This document shows positions 36,526-47,424 of a stretch of 64,000 nt of DNA, piece after piece. Each line of letters begins with the position of its first letter. The stretch's first letter is position 1. The notes below the pieces were generated by a model that saw nothing but the letters and a program-made list of their open reading frames with translations, ran no database searches and had not been told where the DNA came from. This DNA is from Ganoderma boninense (taxonomy: Eukaryota > Basidiomycota > Agaricomycetes > Polyporales > Polyporaceae), in NCBI GenBank assembly GCA_002900995.3, contig CM035304.1, positions 4,728,134 to 4,792,133 on the forward strand, given 5' to 3'. The position numbers and the translations under genes are program-made.

Positions 36526-36924
36526 GATATGCGTAGTATGTGCATTCTGGTGAGAACATTGTATTGTAGGCGTCGGAGGATTGATTGTTGATTGGCGATG
36601 CGAGAGTCTTGTCCGTTCGCTGAAACATCCCCATCGCCATAGGACACCCCGCCCCCTCTATTCCAAGTCATAGCCATTCTCGGGATCGAAGGATCGCTGT
36701 GCAGTGCCACCCTATTCCTTGCTCGATGTTGAGCGCATTTTGTTTCATCGACGTTCAAGCTGCAAGCTTCAAGCTTGACCTCGGTATGCCGATCTTCCCC
36801 ATACAGAGTAACATTTCTTCTCACAAATTGTTGACGTTGCGCATTCCGAAGAGAAGTAGAAGTGGCTCACGATCTCATCGACCCCTCGAGTTGATGTCAA
36901 CAGGTTGAACTTCCAACAACACGA
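36526..36924. other. Convergent 3' interval
   Basis: About 400 bases between the stops of two convergent genes; it holds 3' untranslated sequence. A GCAAGCTTCAAGCTTG inverted repeat at about 36764-36779 could form a small hairpin. Confidence 0.4.
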
Positions 36925-37594
36925 TCAAATAAGCAACCCTACATCTGTAATGAAGTCCATCGCAGCCGTGAAGGTGTGCTTGGCATGCCGTTCTTCTTCA
37001 CAGACAAGGAACAGGAGAACGAGCATGTCAAGGAAAGGAAGTAGTGTGGGTCCAACGCCGAGTGTGAGCTGCTGGGTCATGGGATGAAGACGTGCTTCCG
37101 CTGCTGTGACTTCCGTTCTTGCCTAGATAAGCTGCGTCCGTAGGCGTTGATGACAAAGGTGAGCACATAGCTTGGTCTTGAGCGGAGGCTGAGATGGGCT
37201 TCACCTGACTATGACCCGCGAGCCCGTGTTTCCACATATATTCCTTGCCGTCCGGGGCTACGAAGAGTCTGGAGCTGCAGCATAGGACGTCCGAGTCGGT
37301 GAGGTCTGTTCTAGCGGGGAAAGCTAATTTATGTCCTGGCTACTAACCTTGACCTCCAGCTCTTCTTGGGCAGCCACTCCCCCACCCGCATCGTCGTTCC
37401 CCGGACGGACACGCTGTCTCGCCCTAGGTTCCGATCGAACACTCCGACAATCTGTCTCTGTGCATCGAACACAGTGTCGTGCGTCGGTCCTTCCCGGTAG
37501 GCGTTGGCGTCTCTACCATGAAGAGGAACTGTCCGGTTGCACTGTCGACGACCATAGAATTGAGGGGATCGGAGGATGCGAAGTGGACGTTCAT
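36925..37594 (-). pseudogene. DUF6593-like copy C, frameshifted
   Basis: The minus-strand start at 37594 gives NVHFASSDPLNSMVVD and FLFMVET, the family N-terminus. Near 37465-37480 the conserved continuation (VFDAQRQIVGVFDRNLG, then EWLPKKS) lies in another frame, so one base is missing or two are extra. The next exon supplies SSRLFVAPDGKEYMWKHG. The C-terminal hydrophobic segment (LLPFLDMLVLLFLV) ends at a TGA at 36925. All parts of the family are therefore present in order, but the first exon cannot be read through. It could be a decaying paralogue or a single sequencing error; apart from the break the copy is complete. Confidence 0.6.
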
Positions 37595-38077
37595 CTTGAG
37601 AGCCAGGGGGTATAGGTGTGCGAAACTGGAAAAGAAGCTGCTCCGGGCAGTCTGGGGTGGGTCCGTGGTCGCGTCCCATCGGTGGGAGGACCAGCCCGCC
37701 TTAAGTGGCCGGCCAGTTTGATCGTTCTCGTCCGGTATGTCAGAGAGTGACTTGAGCGTACAGCAAGCAACGTCTGGCAATCTGATTTGATGACAGACAT
37801 CCACGACGAGCAGTGTCCACAGTGATCAAGCATCACAGTTAACCGCGCGAGAAAAGCGATGAGTATGCTTGGCAAGTGCGCTTCGTACGTGGTTATGGGA
37901 AGGATAGCTGTTCTGGATGATCGGTTTTATAGATGGATGACGTTCAGTTGGCCTTGAATATACTGGAGTTCAAGGATGGTCCAACTTGAAAGTTCACGTT
38001 CATTCGTAGTCCGAGTCAAGGTGCAATGTGCTCGTGCCAAGGACTTACTTCATGACCGAGGGAATAGATCACAGGTA
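37595..38077. other. Gene-poor interval left of the inverted-repeat element
   Basis: Upstream region of DUF6593 copy C and flank of the inserted element. No coding signal seen. Confidence 0.4.
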
Positions 38078-38988
38078 CAGTATTTGAGCGCCAGATGAAA
38101 TTTTACGGCCAGATGAAACGGTAGCTCCTCCCCCATGGCCTTTGCGCTTGAATCGCGAAGAAGGTATTTGAATTCAATAAGTCCATTGTAGGTGGCGCGA
38201 TGTTCGTATTTATCCTCATTGTCTCAGAAGAGTTGAGATTACACCTTTGGTGGAGATTGACTGGCTCGAATATTTTCAGGAAATCCAGAGTCCCAGTATC
38301 TGGATACTGGGACAGAAATAGTATTACATTATATGTGTTTTAACAATGTTTTCAGCATATGTAGAGGGGGCCAGCTCGATGCACGGTGAAAGTCGTGGTT
38401 TGGGAGAATCAAATAGACCACGTGACTGAACGACTGGGGTGGGCGCGCGCACATTGAGCCTCTCGCCATCCACTCCCCTTCCGGACTGTTGTGTGCTTCG
38501 TGACTAGGAAAGAAATGCCGAGTATTTCTTACTGAAGAGATTCGCATTCATCGTGTTCCGGCATAGGTGCTTCTAGCCAGTCACGCTGGTCACGCTATCG
38601 ACCAATATGGTATTCATATGGTGAATCAGAAATAGAGCAACAGCCAAACTAAGACAGCACTCAGACCACAATTACAGACGAGGCATATTTGTGCACCTTC
38701 TACAAGTGACCAGAACAAAAACATTCCGGGGGATCGACCGCTGTCGCGGATTTCGTCCAGAGGTATGTCACGTGTGACTCGTTTCACCTGGCCGAAAACG
38801 TGACAAAGCAGTCACTTCGGAGAATTCCTATCCTGCCCCACGCGCACGACTGACAACCTTACTTTCTCTGTCGTTCTTGAGTCTACTTAGTATGCTATCA
38901 AGTCGCTACCCTTGATGACCGCCGCCCCTCCTCATTCACACAAGGTGCAGCGCGCGAAATCACTGTTTCATCTGGCCGTTAAATACTG
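38078..38988. mobile_element. Candidate non-autonomous DNA transposon (MITE-like, 911 bp)
   Basis: The left end (38078-38100) and the reverse complement of the right end (38966-38988) match at 20 of 23 bases. Both begin CAGTATTT and end GGCCAGATGAAA or GCGCCAGATGAAA. The dinucleotide TA flanks both ends (38076-38077 and 38989-38990), as expected for a Tc1/mariner-type target duplication. GCCAGATGAAA is repeated just inside the left end (38108-38118), and a related TTTCACCTGGCC lies inside near 38784, resembling subterminal repeats. There is no transposase frame, so movement would need a partner in trans. Family assignment is inference. Confidence 0.55.
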
Positions 38989-39893
38989 TAGTCGTCAAAA
39001 CCCAACAGACCACCAATTCAACAGTCGGATTGCGAAACTGTTTCCCCGCTATTGCGTTCAATATCCGCTGAGTGCTTTCAACTGGCCCTGACGACTTCAG
39101 CATGTGGGATGATACCGCCGCTTCAACTGTAACTGTTTGATGTCAGCATCTGCATCAGTAGGACGACCAAGACGGTTGCCCGCCGCCAATGTTACCTCCA
39201 ATCGCGTCTTCAATATGTCGCATCTTTCGGTACACGTTCGTCGAATCTCAAGGTCGGGAGAATGTTTGAACGGTGGTCGAGCTGGTGGATCGGATTGACG
39301 AGTATTACACGAAGGCTTTTATGGGACGTGCAGACGTGAATTGATCATCTGGTTACACGATCAGGGTCTACAAGAAAGCTACCTGACAGAAGGGAGGAGA
39401 TACTAGCCAGGGGGTTAGTATGAAGCGATTTGCGCTAATCCAGCTCGGAAACAGGTCAGTAGGTATGCAACATGGGTGGGCGTATACGTGGAGTGGAGGA
39501 GGATATATGAAGGCATGCATGAAAGCTATGATGCAGATATACGTATCGGGAATAGGGAAGAGATGAAATACTGGTGAATAAAAGGAGCGTGGTGGAGAGG
39601 GAGATGAGGGTAACAGGAGGGGCAGGAGGGGCAGCAGCACGGTTACCGTGAACCGCGACTTGGAATTAGTAGAGGGTTCTAGCTGAGATATACATGACGA
39701 GAACAACTCAAATATATCGTACGAAGTATTAAGGGGACGAAAAAGAATGCCGCAGCAATAAATATGCGTTAAGTCATGCATAAATCTTGGCCGACAAGCG
39801 GGGATAGTCGGCCAAACAACTTACAAGAGGGTGGGGAGGCGTCATCCACCTGTAAAGTACTTGGACTTCCTCTAGCCGCACTCGTAGAGCCGA
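38989..39893. other. Gene-poor interval right of the inverted-repeat element
   Basis: About 900 bases before the stop of the large minus-strand gene. AT-rich with no supported gene; it includes its 3' untranslated region. Confidence 0.4.
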
Positions 39894-42800
39894 CTAGACC
39901 TCTTTCGATGTCATCTTGAACGTCTTCTGGTGGTTCGGCGTTCCGACGTCAGAATTGCGTCGTGTCGGACCCGCAGACATAGGGCTCCGTACAGCGGGCA
40001 GTGCAGACATGGACTGTCGCCTTGACGGCCCGCTGTGGCTCTTGAGCTCGTCAACTGAGATACCCAGCATCTCGCACAGCTCCTTCTGCGCCTGGACCAT
40101 GGCGCGGAGATCAGACGACGGCGAGTCTGCAACGAGACAATATCTACATCAGCAACGCGCCCACGCCACACGCGAGGACAAATAACTGCACGTACCCATC
40201 GAGCTCGTAGGGAGGTCGCTAGACAGCGGGAAGGCTAGATCGTGTCGGAAAGGTATGGGCGGCACGGGTGGAATATCTTCTCCGTCGCCCTGGCCACCCC
40301 ACACTCCTGGCGAGGCGACGCCGCTGAACCGATGGCTGCTGCTCGTCGACGACCGCTGGCTGCGCCTGTACATAGAGCGCAGGCCGGCCTTCGACGCACG
40401 TTGACTGTTCCTGCGTGCGACCATGACGCGGCTTGAGCGGCGGCTGGGCGGGAGTGAATCCTTGTCCTTGTCTTTATCCCTGTGCTTATCCTTCCCGCTC
40501 CCCGAGGGAATGGGCAGCGGGTCCGCCACGATCCTGTCCGTGAAGTCGTCGAACTCCTGCGCAACCTCCTGTGCCTCGCGCCACGCCTCGTCGCGCTCTG
40601 CCTCGAGCACCGCGACCTGTTCGCGGAGGCGCTGCACCTCTCCGACTTGTTTCAGGAAGCTGGAGTTGAGCTTGCGGAGCGCCATCGCGAGCGCGCTCCG
40701 CTGGTGCACGTCGCGGAGGTGGACAAGCTGTGCGAGCTGGTCCGTCACCGTGTACAGCTCCTCCGAGGTCTGGTCCAGGATCTCCGTCACGTCGCTGAGC
40801 TCGTCCGTGATCCGCCCCAGCGTCGCCGCGGCCCCAAGCTCTGCGGCCCCCCCGTTCTCCGCAAACCGGTTCGCGTTCGCGAGGAGCGTGTTGCGCTTGC
40901 GCACGTTGAGCTTGTACTTGAGCTTCAGCTCCGCGCTCAGGCTTTCCAGCCGCGCGATCTCCTCGGGGATGTCGCCGTCGAGTACGTCCGTGGGCAGGAT
41001 CCGGATCGCAGACGCGTCCGCGCTCTGGCGGATCGCCGTCGAGACGACGTGTTGTAGCTGTTGCGACGTGAGCGTCCACTGCGCGGCCTCCATCGTTAAT
41101 CCGCGGAAAGGCACGCGGCTCGTCTGGAACTTGGGCGCCGCGTGCGACATCATCGACACAACGCGCGGGTTGCTGCTGCTCGGGCCAACGTTGCTCATAG
41201 ACGAGACCGAGCCGGCGCGCATCCTAGCGGCCGCAGCGGAGTAGCTTGGCTTGCGCGGGCCTGCAGGGAGCGGGGGCCGAACGCGGGTGGTGCGTTTGCT
41301 GGGCGTGCCGTCGGGTGTGCCGAGACCGGAGCGTGGGGTGCTGGGAGTGATGTAGAGGTCGGGTGTCGACATCCGTGGCGGTGGTGCCGGACCAAGGAGC
41401 GGTGGAGGGGGAACGTTGGTGATATGAGCTACTGCCGCTGGCGGAGACGCGCCGCTCAAGTCTTCAACGTACGGGGGCGGTGGATTCTCGACGCTCATGG
41501 AGGACGCATGCGCATCGATTCGTGAACGGCTGGGTCCAGGGGAAGGAGACGAGGGTGCGGAGGATGAGTTCGGGGGTGAGGGGAAGGGAGAGAGGGAGCG
41601 CTTCTGGGGAATCGAGCTCGGCGAGGACGACGAGGCCTGCAGGTGTCCACTGAACCTAGAACTCGACCGACGGGACTGCCCGGACGAATCACCGGCATCC
41701 GAGCGAGATGCGGCGGGAGGCGTGAGAGGCGACGGCTCGAAGGATGGGACATACGATGGAGGGGGCGATGCGAGGGGCTCGTCAGGATTCGTAACCGATC
41801 GTAAGCGTCGATGGTTCGAGGACGCTTCTGTGGCCTTGGCCCGTTCAGCAGCAGACATGCCTGAAGTACTTGTACCAGTGCTTGTCGTCGTCGTCGTCGT
41901 CGTCGTGGTGGAGGCGTTCGCAAGGCTCAAACCTTGACTCTGACCCTGCGATATGCTCCTGTCGTGCGTGAGAGAAGCAGCACCAGAATCCGACCTGTCC
42001 CGTCCACGAACAGACGAACTGGCATCCACCGAGTTCTGCGCCTCAGAGAACGTCGAGTTCTGCAGCGCGGCACTCGTCGGGGGCTCCGGTACCGTCGAGT
42101 ACGTCGAAATAGCCCTGGACGCGACTTGCTCCTCGATCGCGGTCAGCCGCTTCGCGGCGGGCGACGCCGATGGATCCATATACGGTACCATCGGGCTCCC
42201 CGGTTGGGAGCCGCTGCTATCCCCTGACGGCGGTGGAGTTAAGGGTACCCGTGACGAGCGCGACGTGCTCGGTTTCGAGTAGACGCTACCAGACATACCG
42301 CGTGTCATCCGCATGATCTCCAGCACACGAGTCGAGCTCCTATCGGCCGACGTGCGCGAGCTCGTGCTTTGAGGCGACTGGAAGGTGGATGTCCAAAGTG
42401 GTGAAAACGCATTCGGCGTCTCAGGGAACGTCTGACGGTGGTCGTTGGCGGACGGCATGGACTCTCCACTTGAGCTGTACTGTGGCGTCGTGGAGGAGCT
42501 GTCTTCTGACCGCCGTCCCAGCGGGAGGGGCGGTGGGGGACCCGTCGCGCGTTGCGGTGCAATCTGAAGCGGGAAGCTGTCTAGGAGGTCGGGGGAATCG
42601 GCGGGGGTCTCGGTGGTGGAATGAGGAGGGCCGAATAGTGCGGAAGTGGGTGTGGGGTTTGCTCCAGGCGGCTGCGAGGAGGCGGAGACGAGCACGGACG
42701 TAGGACGCTCGCCAATTGGGAGGAGGACTGAAGGTCGCGTCGCCGGCCCAGAACGGGGGGTGCCAGTCTCGGAGATAGTACGAGAGAAGGCGAGCCGGCC

Positions 42801-44315
42801 GTTGGCCAGTGCGAATGCCCCCGATGAGCGCATCGTACCCGGCATCGCGGTGTTGGATGCGAGCGATCCGCCCTTCCACATGCTCTCCTTCGACTTCGAG
42901 GAGCTACCCGTCCCAGGGCGGCCCAGGGATGAGGGCTCTGTCGCCGCGCGCGAGTGCCCACCTATCGTGCCGTCAGCTGTAGCTAGCGAGGACGAACTAG
43001 CACTGCCGTCAAGCGAACGTCCAGGCGCCACCGAGTTGACCAGAGAGCGGCTGGAGGCATTCGACCTCATCTGGCTAGCAAGCATAGGCGCATCCGATGT
43101 TGACGGAGCGGGCGACGGTGCCTCCGAGATGGGTGAAATGGGCGGCATGTTCATCGACTGTTCCCTCTTCAGCCTTCCCGTGCTCTTCGGGCGTCGGAGC
43201 TGCGGAGCAGGATCAGACGACTCCCTCAGGCTGTCTGCGCTATCCTGTAGCATTCCGACCGAATTGCGCCTGTGCAAGCTCGTGCTGTCCATGCTCAAAC
43301 CCAGCTCGGCGCGTGAGGGTAGTCGCGGAACCGGCGGCACTGATGACGATCGAGCACTTCCCGGCGACCCACTGCTTGTCCGCCTCTCGCGGGTGTATGG
43401 CGAGTTGATGAGGGGATGCTCGCCGCGTGGGAGCGTAGCGGAATCCTGGCGGCCACCGCCAGACTTGTACTTGGAGGCTCGAGACTCGCTCGAGAGAATG
43501 AACGAGTTGACGACCAACGCACGGGCGAGGCTCGTGCCCGAGACCGCAGAAGACATGTCATCCGTGACAGTGGAAGAAGGGCTGGAGGGTCGACTGCTCT
43601 TCGTCGGGAGTGGGGGTGGGATCCCCCCCGAGTTAACGTCATTCCCTTCCTCCGCAGATCTCTGCACTCGGATCTTCGAACTGGTGAAGTAACTGGGTAT
43701 CTTGATGGGGGAAGGCGTTGGCTTCCTTGTAGAGGAAATCGTGGTCTGAAACGAGGGTCAACGCAGAATCCCGGCATATCGCGCGTGCGAGCTCACCGCC
43801 TCGTTGGCCTCCAAGGACTCGTGAATAGAAGCATTTAGGAAAGGGCGGTTCGGCTAGCGAATGCATGAGGGAAGGAGATAAGATGACCGATGCTCGCTAC
43901 GCACCTCGCGTAGGTCAGACTCCTCCCTGATTGGGACTTCGGGGCTAACGCGAGCACCCGAGGTGGAAGGCGCGTCGGGTGTGACCTTCGCCTTGTAGGG
44001 CAGGGAGACGTTGCGTCTGGGCGGAGTACGCTTCTCAGAAGTCGCAGAAATGCTCGGCGGTAACCAGTCGGACAGGGAATCGGTGTCCAAGTCGAGTTGG
44101 ATCTGGGGGGAGGAAATGGAATGGTCGAAGCTGGTCGATGGGCGGCCGTGGTCTTGAGAGTCCCGAGGAGCCTTCTCATTAATCTCGACGATCTCGGGAG
44201 AGGCGAACGACGCAGGTGAAGGCGGGGACTGAGCTCGTCGAATGCTGGTTATAGTGGAGAACTTCTTGTGAACTTTCGCAGTCTTGCGTTTTGCATTGAA
44301 GACGGAGGTGAACAT
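39894..44315 (-). CDS. Large disordered protein with Uds1-like coiled-coil region (1,404 aa)
   Basis: Exons 43905-44315, 43797-43817 (a 21-nt micro-exon), 40196-43745 and 39894-40126 give a frame that divides evenly. Residues 1 to about 870 are Ser/Pro/Thr-rich and disordered, with polyproline motifs that could bind SH3 domains (PPPLPTKSSRP, PPPPLLGPAPPP). A conserved block follows (WTLTSQQLQHVVSTAIRQSA, ILPTDVLDGDIPEEIARLES, YKLNVRKRNTLLANANR) and then a long coiled coil (LKQVGEVQRLREQVAVLEAE). I recognise this block as the fungal Uds1 ('up-regulated during septation') domain, and infer a role at the cell cortex or septum. The C-terminus is Ser/Arg-rich and ends in another short helix (QKELCEMLGISVDELK). 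Confidence 0.8.
41884..41908. repeat. GTC/GAC trinucleotide microsatellite in coding sequence
   Basis: About eight tandem copies encode a poly-Thr run in the minus-strand Uds1-like protein. Length variation is expected. Confidence 0.85.
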
Positions 44316-47300
44316 GAGGACGGCTCAAAGGTTGGGTGGCCAGAGGAGACCAGACATAAGACGGGGTAATAGGAAGGGAGAAGGGGGCTGCCGGGGACGG
44401 GGCAGGCCTGGTCGACGGCAATGACGACGAGGAGGGCGGGAGGAGGAGGAGGAGAGGGGGGAGGGATATTCGCATTGGCCATCAGCGACTCTTGACGCCA
44501 TCTCTTGCGACCATCATGGCGCTTCCCTCTCCTCGCCTCTCTGCCTCCTCCACCTGGGGCTGTACGGCATCCCGCCTGTCTTCTCTCAACCCCTCTCACG
44601 CTCTACTCAGCATCCTGATAGCCTCCTCCGCAACGGCCCAAACATTGTTACATGGATGAGTCGGGACGGTAAGCATGGGCAGAGCTTCGTGGTATCCTTG
44701 CCATTGCGCGCTTGCAGCATCTGAGACGGCATCATCAAAACAGTGCGGAGTGCCCAGCACGGTTGCAGCACGGCCCTTGGAACCGTCCGACTAGCTGGCT
44801 GAGCTGTGATCTCTGTCGGTGTCACAACTTGGATGCTTGTGCCGTCGGCATCGGGTATAGCGTTGTGCTAGTCCTCCCCAACCATTGACAGCTATTAGTA
44901 GGCCCACCGTCGTGTCCCAAGTACGGTACTTACCATTTAGATTCGGACCTTTCTCGTGCCAAGCCTTCGTCCACGGGCGATGCACCTGCCTCCTACGCTG
45001 GTTAATGGGCTGCACTACTTTGAGGTGAGTTACATAGTAACAGTCGGATCCGGCACCTCTCTCCCTCCGTCCCGGCCCTCTCGGCTGGTGCGTCGTGTGG
45101 CATGAAAGAGCGTAGTATTCATCTCGACAACTCTCCATCACCCCTTCCGGCCTCGCTTTGATTGGTTTTTGCAAAGATGCAGGCTGCCGTCATTTTTCCA
45201 CGAGGATCTACAACTAGTCTCGCTTGGCGCCCTTCGCGGGCCTGGGGGGAGGCACGTTCAACCTGAGATCTTCCGCCAACACAACATATTGAGATGAAAC
45301 TTATACCGAAAGCTTAACATGAAGCGTCAGATCAAAATACGCACCAACAGAGGAAATGCCTTTCTTCGTGGAGCGCGCTCGCAAAAGGCCCTCAGGTATG
45401 ATACGGTGTACAGGGACTCGCGATAGACACTGGCTCAAGAAACATCCTGGGTTTTATGCACCATTAGATCAAGATTCGATTTATTGGTCTTAATTTGCGA
45501 TGCACTGGTAAGCATTTCGAGAATCTCGAACATATGCATGTCCTCCAAGCCACGGCAACCCAGCCAGGAATTATTATGGAAAAACGCCCGTCGAACCTGC
45601 CGTCAGCATCCGGGGATGCGGCGGAGGGCTAGCACAGGGCAGTTTTAATGTGCCATCTCGCAGCATCAAACTCGACAAAAATTGTGCAAGTTACAGTTAC
45701 ATGCGTAACCTACGCCTCATCCAACCTTGGTCGGCCGCAAAGATCGCCTCCTCGCGACGTTGCTCCGAACCTCCTCGTTTTCCTCTCCAGTTCTCACAGA
45801 CCGAGCCCCGCTGCCCAAAAAGGCTGTAAATGAATGGAGGAACGGTCGCATGCCGTCCCACCGTCCCCACGACAGTGGTTCCTCTGCTTCTTGGCAACTA
45901 CACAATTCGCCGGACACCTTCCTGCCATTGGCCCCCTGCACATCTTCCCCGTCCACGGAAATCTCCTTCCTTATTTACCCGTCGCTCACACAGCCATGTG
46001 AGATCGTCGGTTGCCTAATGCAGGCGCTCCCTCCAAAAGTAAGTACTGACAAGTACTTATCTGCCTGCCATCCCCTCACCGCGGCCGCGACAATTGCTCT
46101 GCCTCTCTCCGCCATACGATCTTGGGCCGTACACCAGCCGATGTCGGCCCACGAGTTCAACTGCTGATTGAGAGAAGGCAGTGGGCGGGGCGAGCGTGGG
46201 TGGAATGTGGCATGATAGGCACACTGATACCGTCAATTTCTAGCTCTCCCGTTCCCACCAGCAATCACAGGTCCGCAGACATGCGCAGTGCCGTATGACG
46301 TCGTGCGCTGGCTTGTGGTCGGATCCGCCATGACATGAATTCCACTCAGCCTCAAGCGGAATCGCATTCGAGACCTCGCTTGTCTGCTCTCCCGCGCAGC
46401 CGGCGTAGAACGTGTGGCCACCATGCGGAACCTGGGGCTACACCTCTTGATGTTCTTCCTGTCCTCAACGGAGTCGGGGCGGTTCCAGCACGTTTTTGCG
46501 GACCGGTATGTCGCAGTACCGGTGGGTCGACGAGCTCCAGGGCTGATGCAGTGTCTGCAATTTCACTCTTTGTCTTTGATGTCATCCTTTACTCACTGGG
46601 CAGTCTTTGGCTCCCTGAGTTTTGCTCTCTATTGCTCCGAGCACCTCCAGAATCTGTTGCAACATGAGTCAGTGTGCGGGGATGCAGTGCGAGTTGCATC
46701 ATGGTTTGTGTTTATCGACCGCGGCCTCAGGTGCTACATGTCAGTGAGATAGATTACACCGTCGACCGCGGACTCGCTCTTCTTACTAGGGCAGTGAGAA
46801 TTTGATCCACTAAAACCTCTTTATGAAACTATGAGCTAGTAGGACCCTTCATGAGACATCGCCCTCTGCCTTCTATGGTGCAGTATACTATGTAAAAACT
46901 GTGCTCATATGTCCCACTACGCACTAGCATAGTTCGTGGCTGGTGATCGGTTTGGACAATTGGAGATCCTTCCCGTGGATGCGGGGGCATTGAGGTGGTA
47001 CTTGTTCTTGATTGCGCGGCCACTCTTCTCAAGATCAGCTGGCCGTTCCGTGCGCGGCAATCCGTCATACGCGCCATATGTGCGGTGGTAAACCACCCGA
47101 TCGCAATCCCTTCGGGTGGCAGTCTAAGTATGGCCTCGTGGATTCCACAGTTGTCAGTGTCCACCTGCTGCTCGAAGGAAAGAACTTGCCGTTCGATGCG
47201 CTGGGATGCTAACGCCGCCCAAGAAGTCCGATTGCATCCCGTTCCTCAGACGACGCTGTCCTCGGAGAAGCCGTTCGATGTTGATACAAGTACTTATCCA

Positions 47301-47424
47301 CAGCTGCGCCGTACAAGTCGAAACGAATTTGTCTGCTGCGCACGAGCACACATACAGAAGCACATCGGACAATTGCAAGAAACTTGCCACTGCTCGCGTC
47401 TTCCAACCTAATACTCTTCTGCGG
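44316..47424. other. 3.1-kb interval, no gene supported
   Basis: The longest gene-free stretch here. A pyrimidine/purine-rich CCTCC/GGAGG tract at 44430-44470 lies in the promoter of the Uds1-like gene. A plus-strand frame with a strong GCCACCATG context at 46415-46752 is listed under rejected. I see no transposon, RNA gene or splice-supported exon. Confidence 0.4.

Noticed and set aside
40423..41244. Long plus-strand Ser-rich frame opposite the Uds1-like gene
   Set aside because: Antisense shadow of the coiled-coil exon, whose minus-strand frame encodes conserved motifs.
45727..46167. Plus-strand 146-residue frame
   Set aside because: Composition and lack of motifs or splice sites suggest chance.
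46415..46752. Plus-strand frame of about 110 residues with GCCACCATG start context
   Set aside because: Good start context only; the product is unrecognisable and lies in a long region lacking other coding signals.
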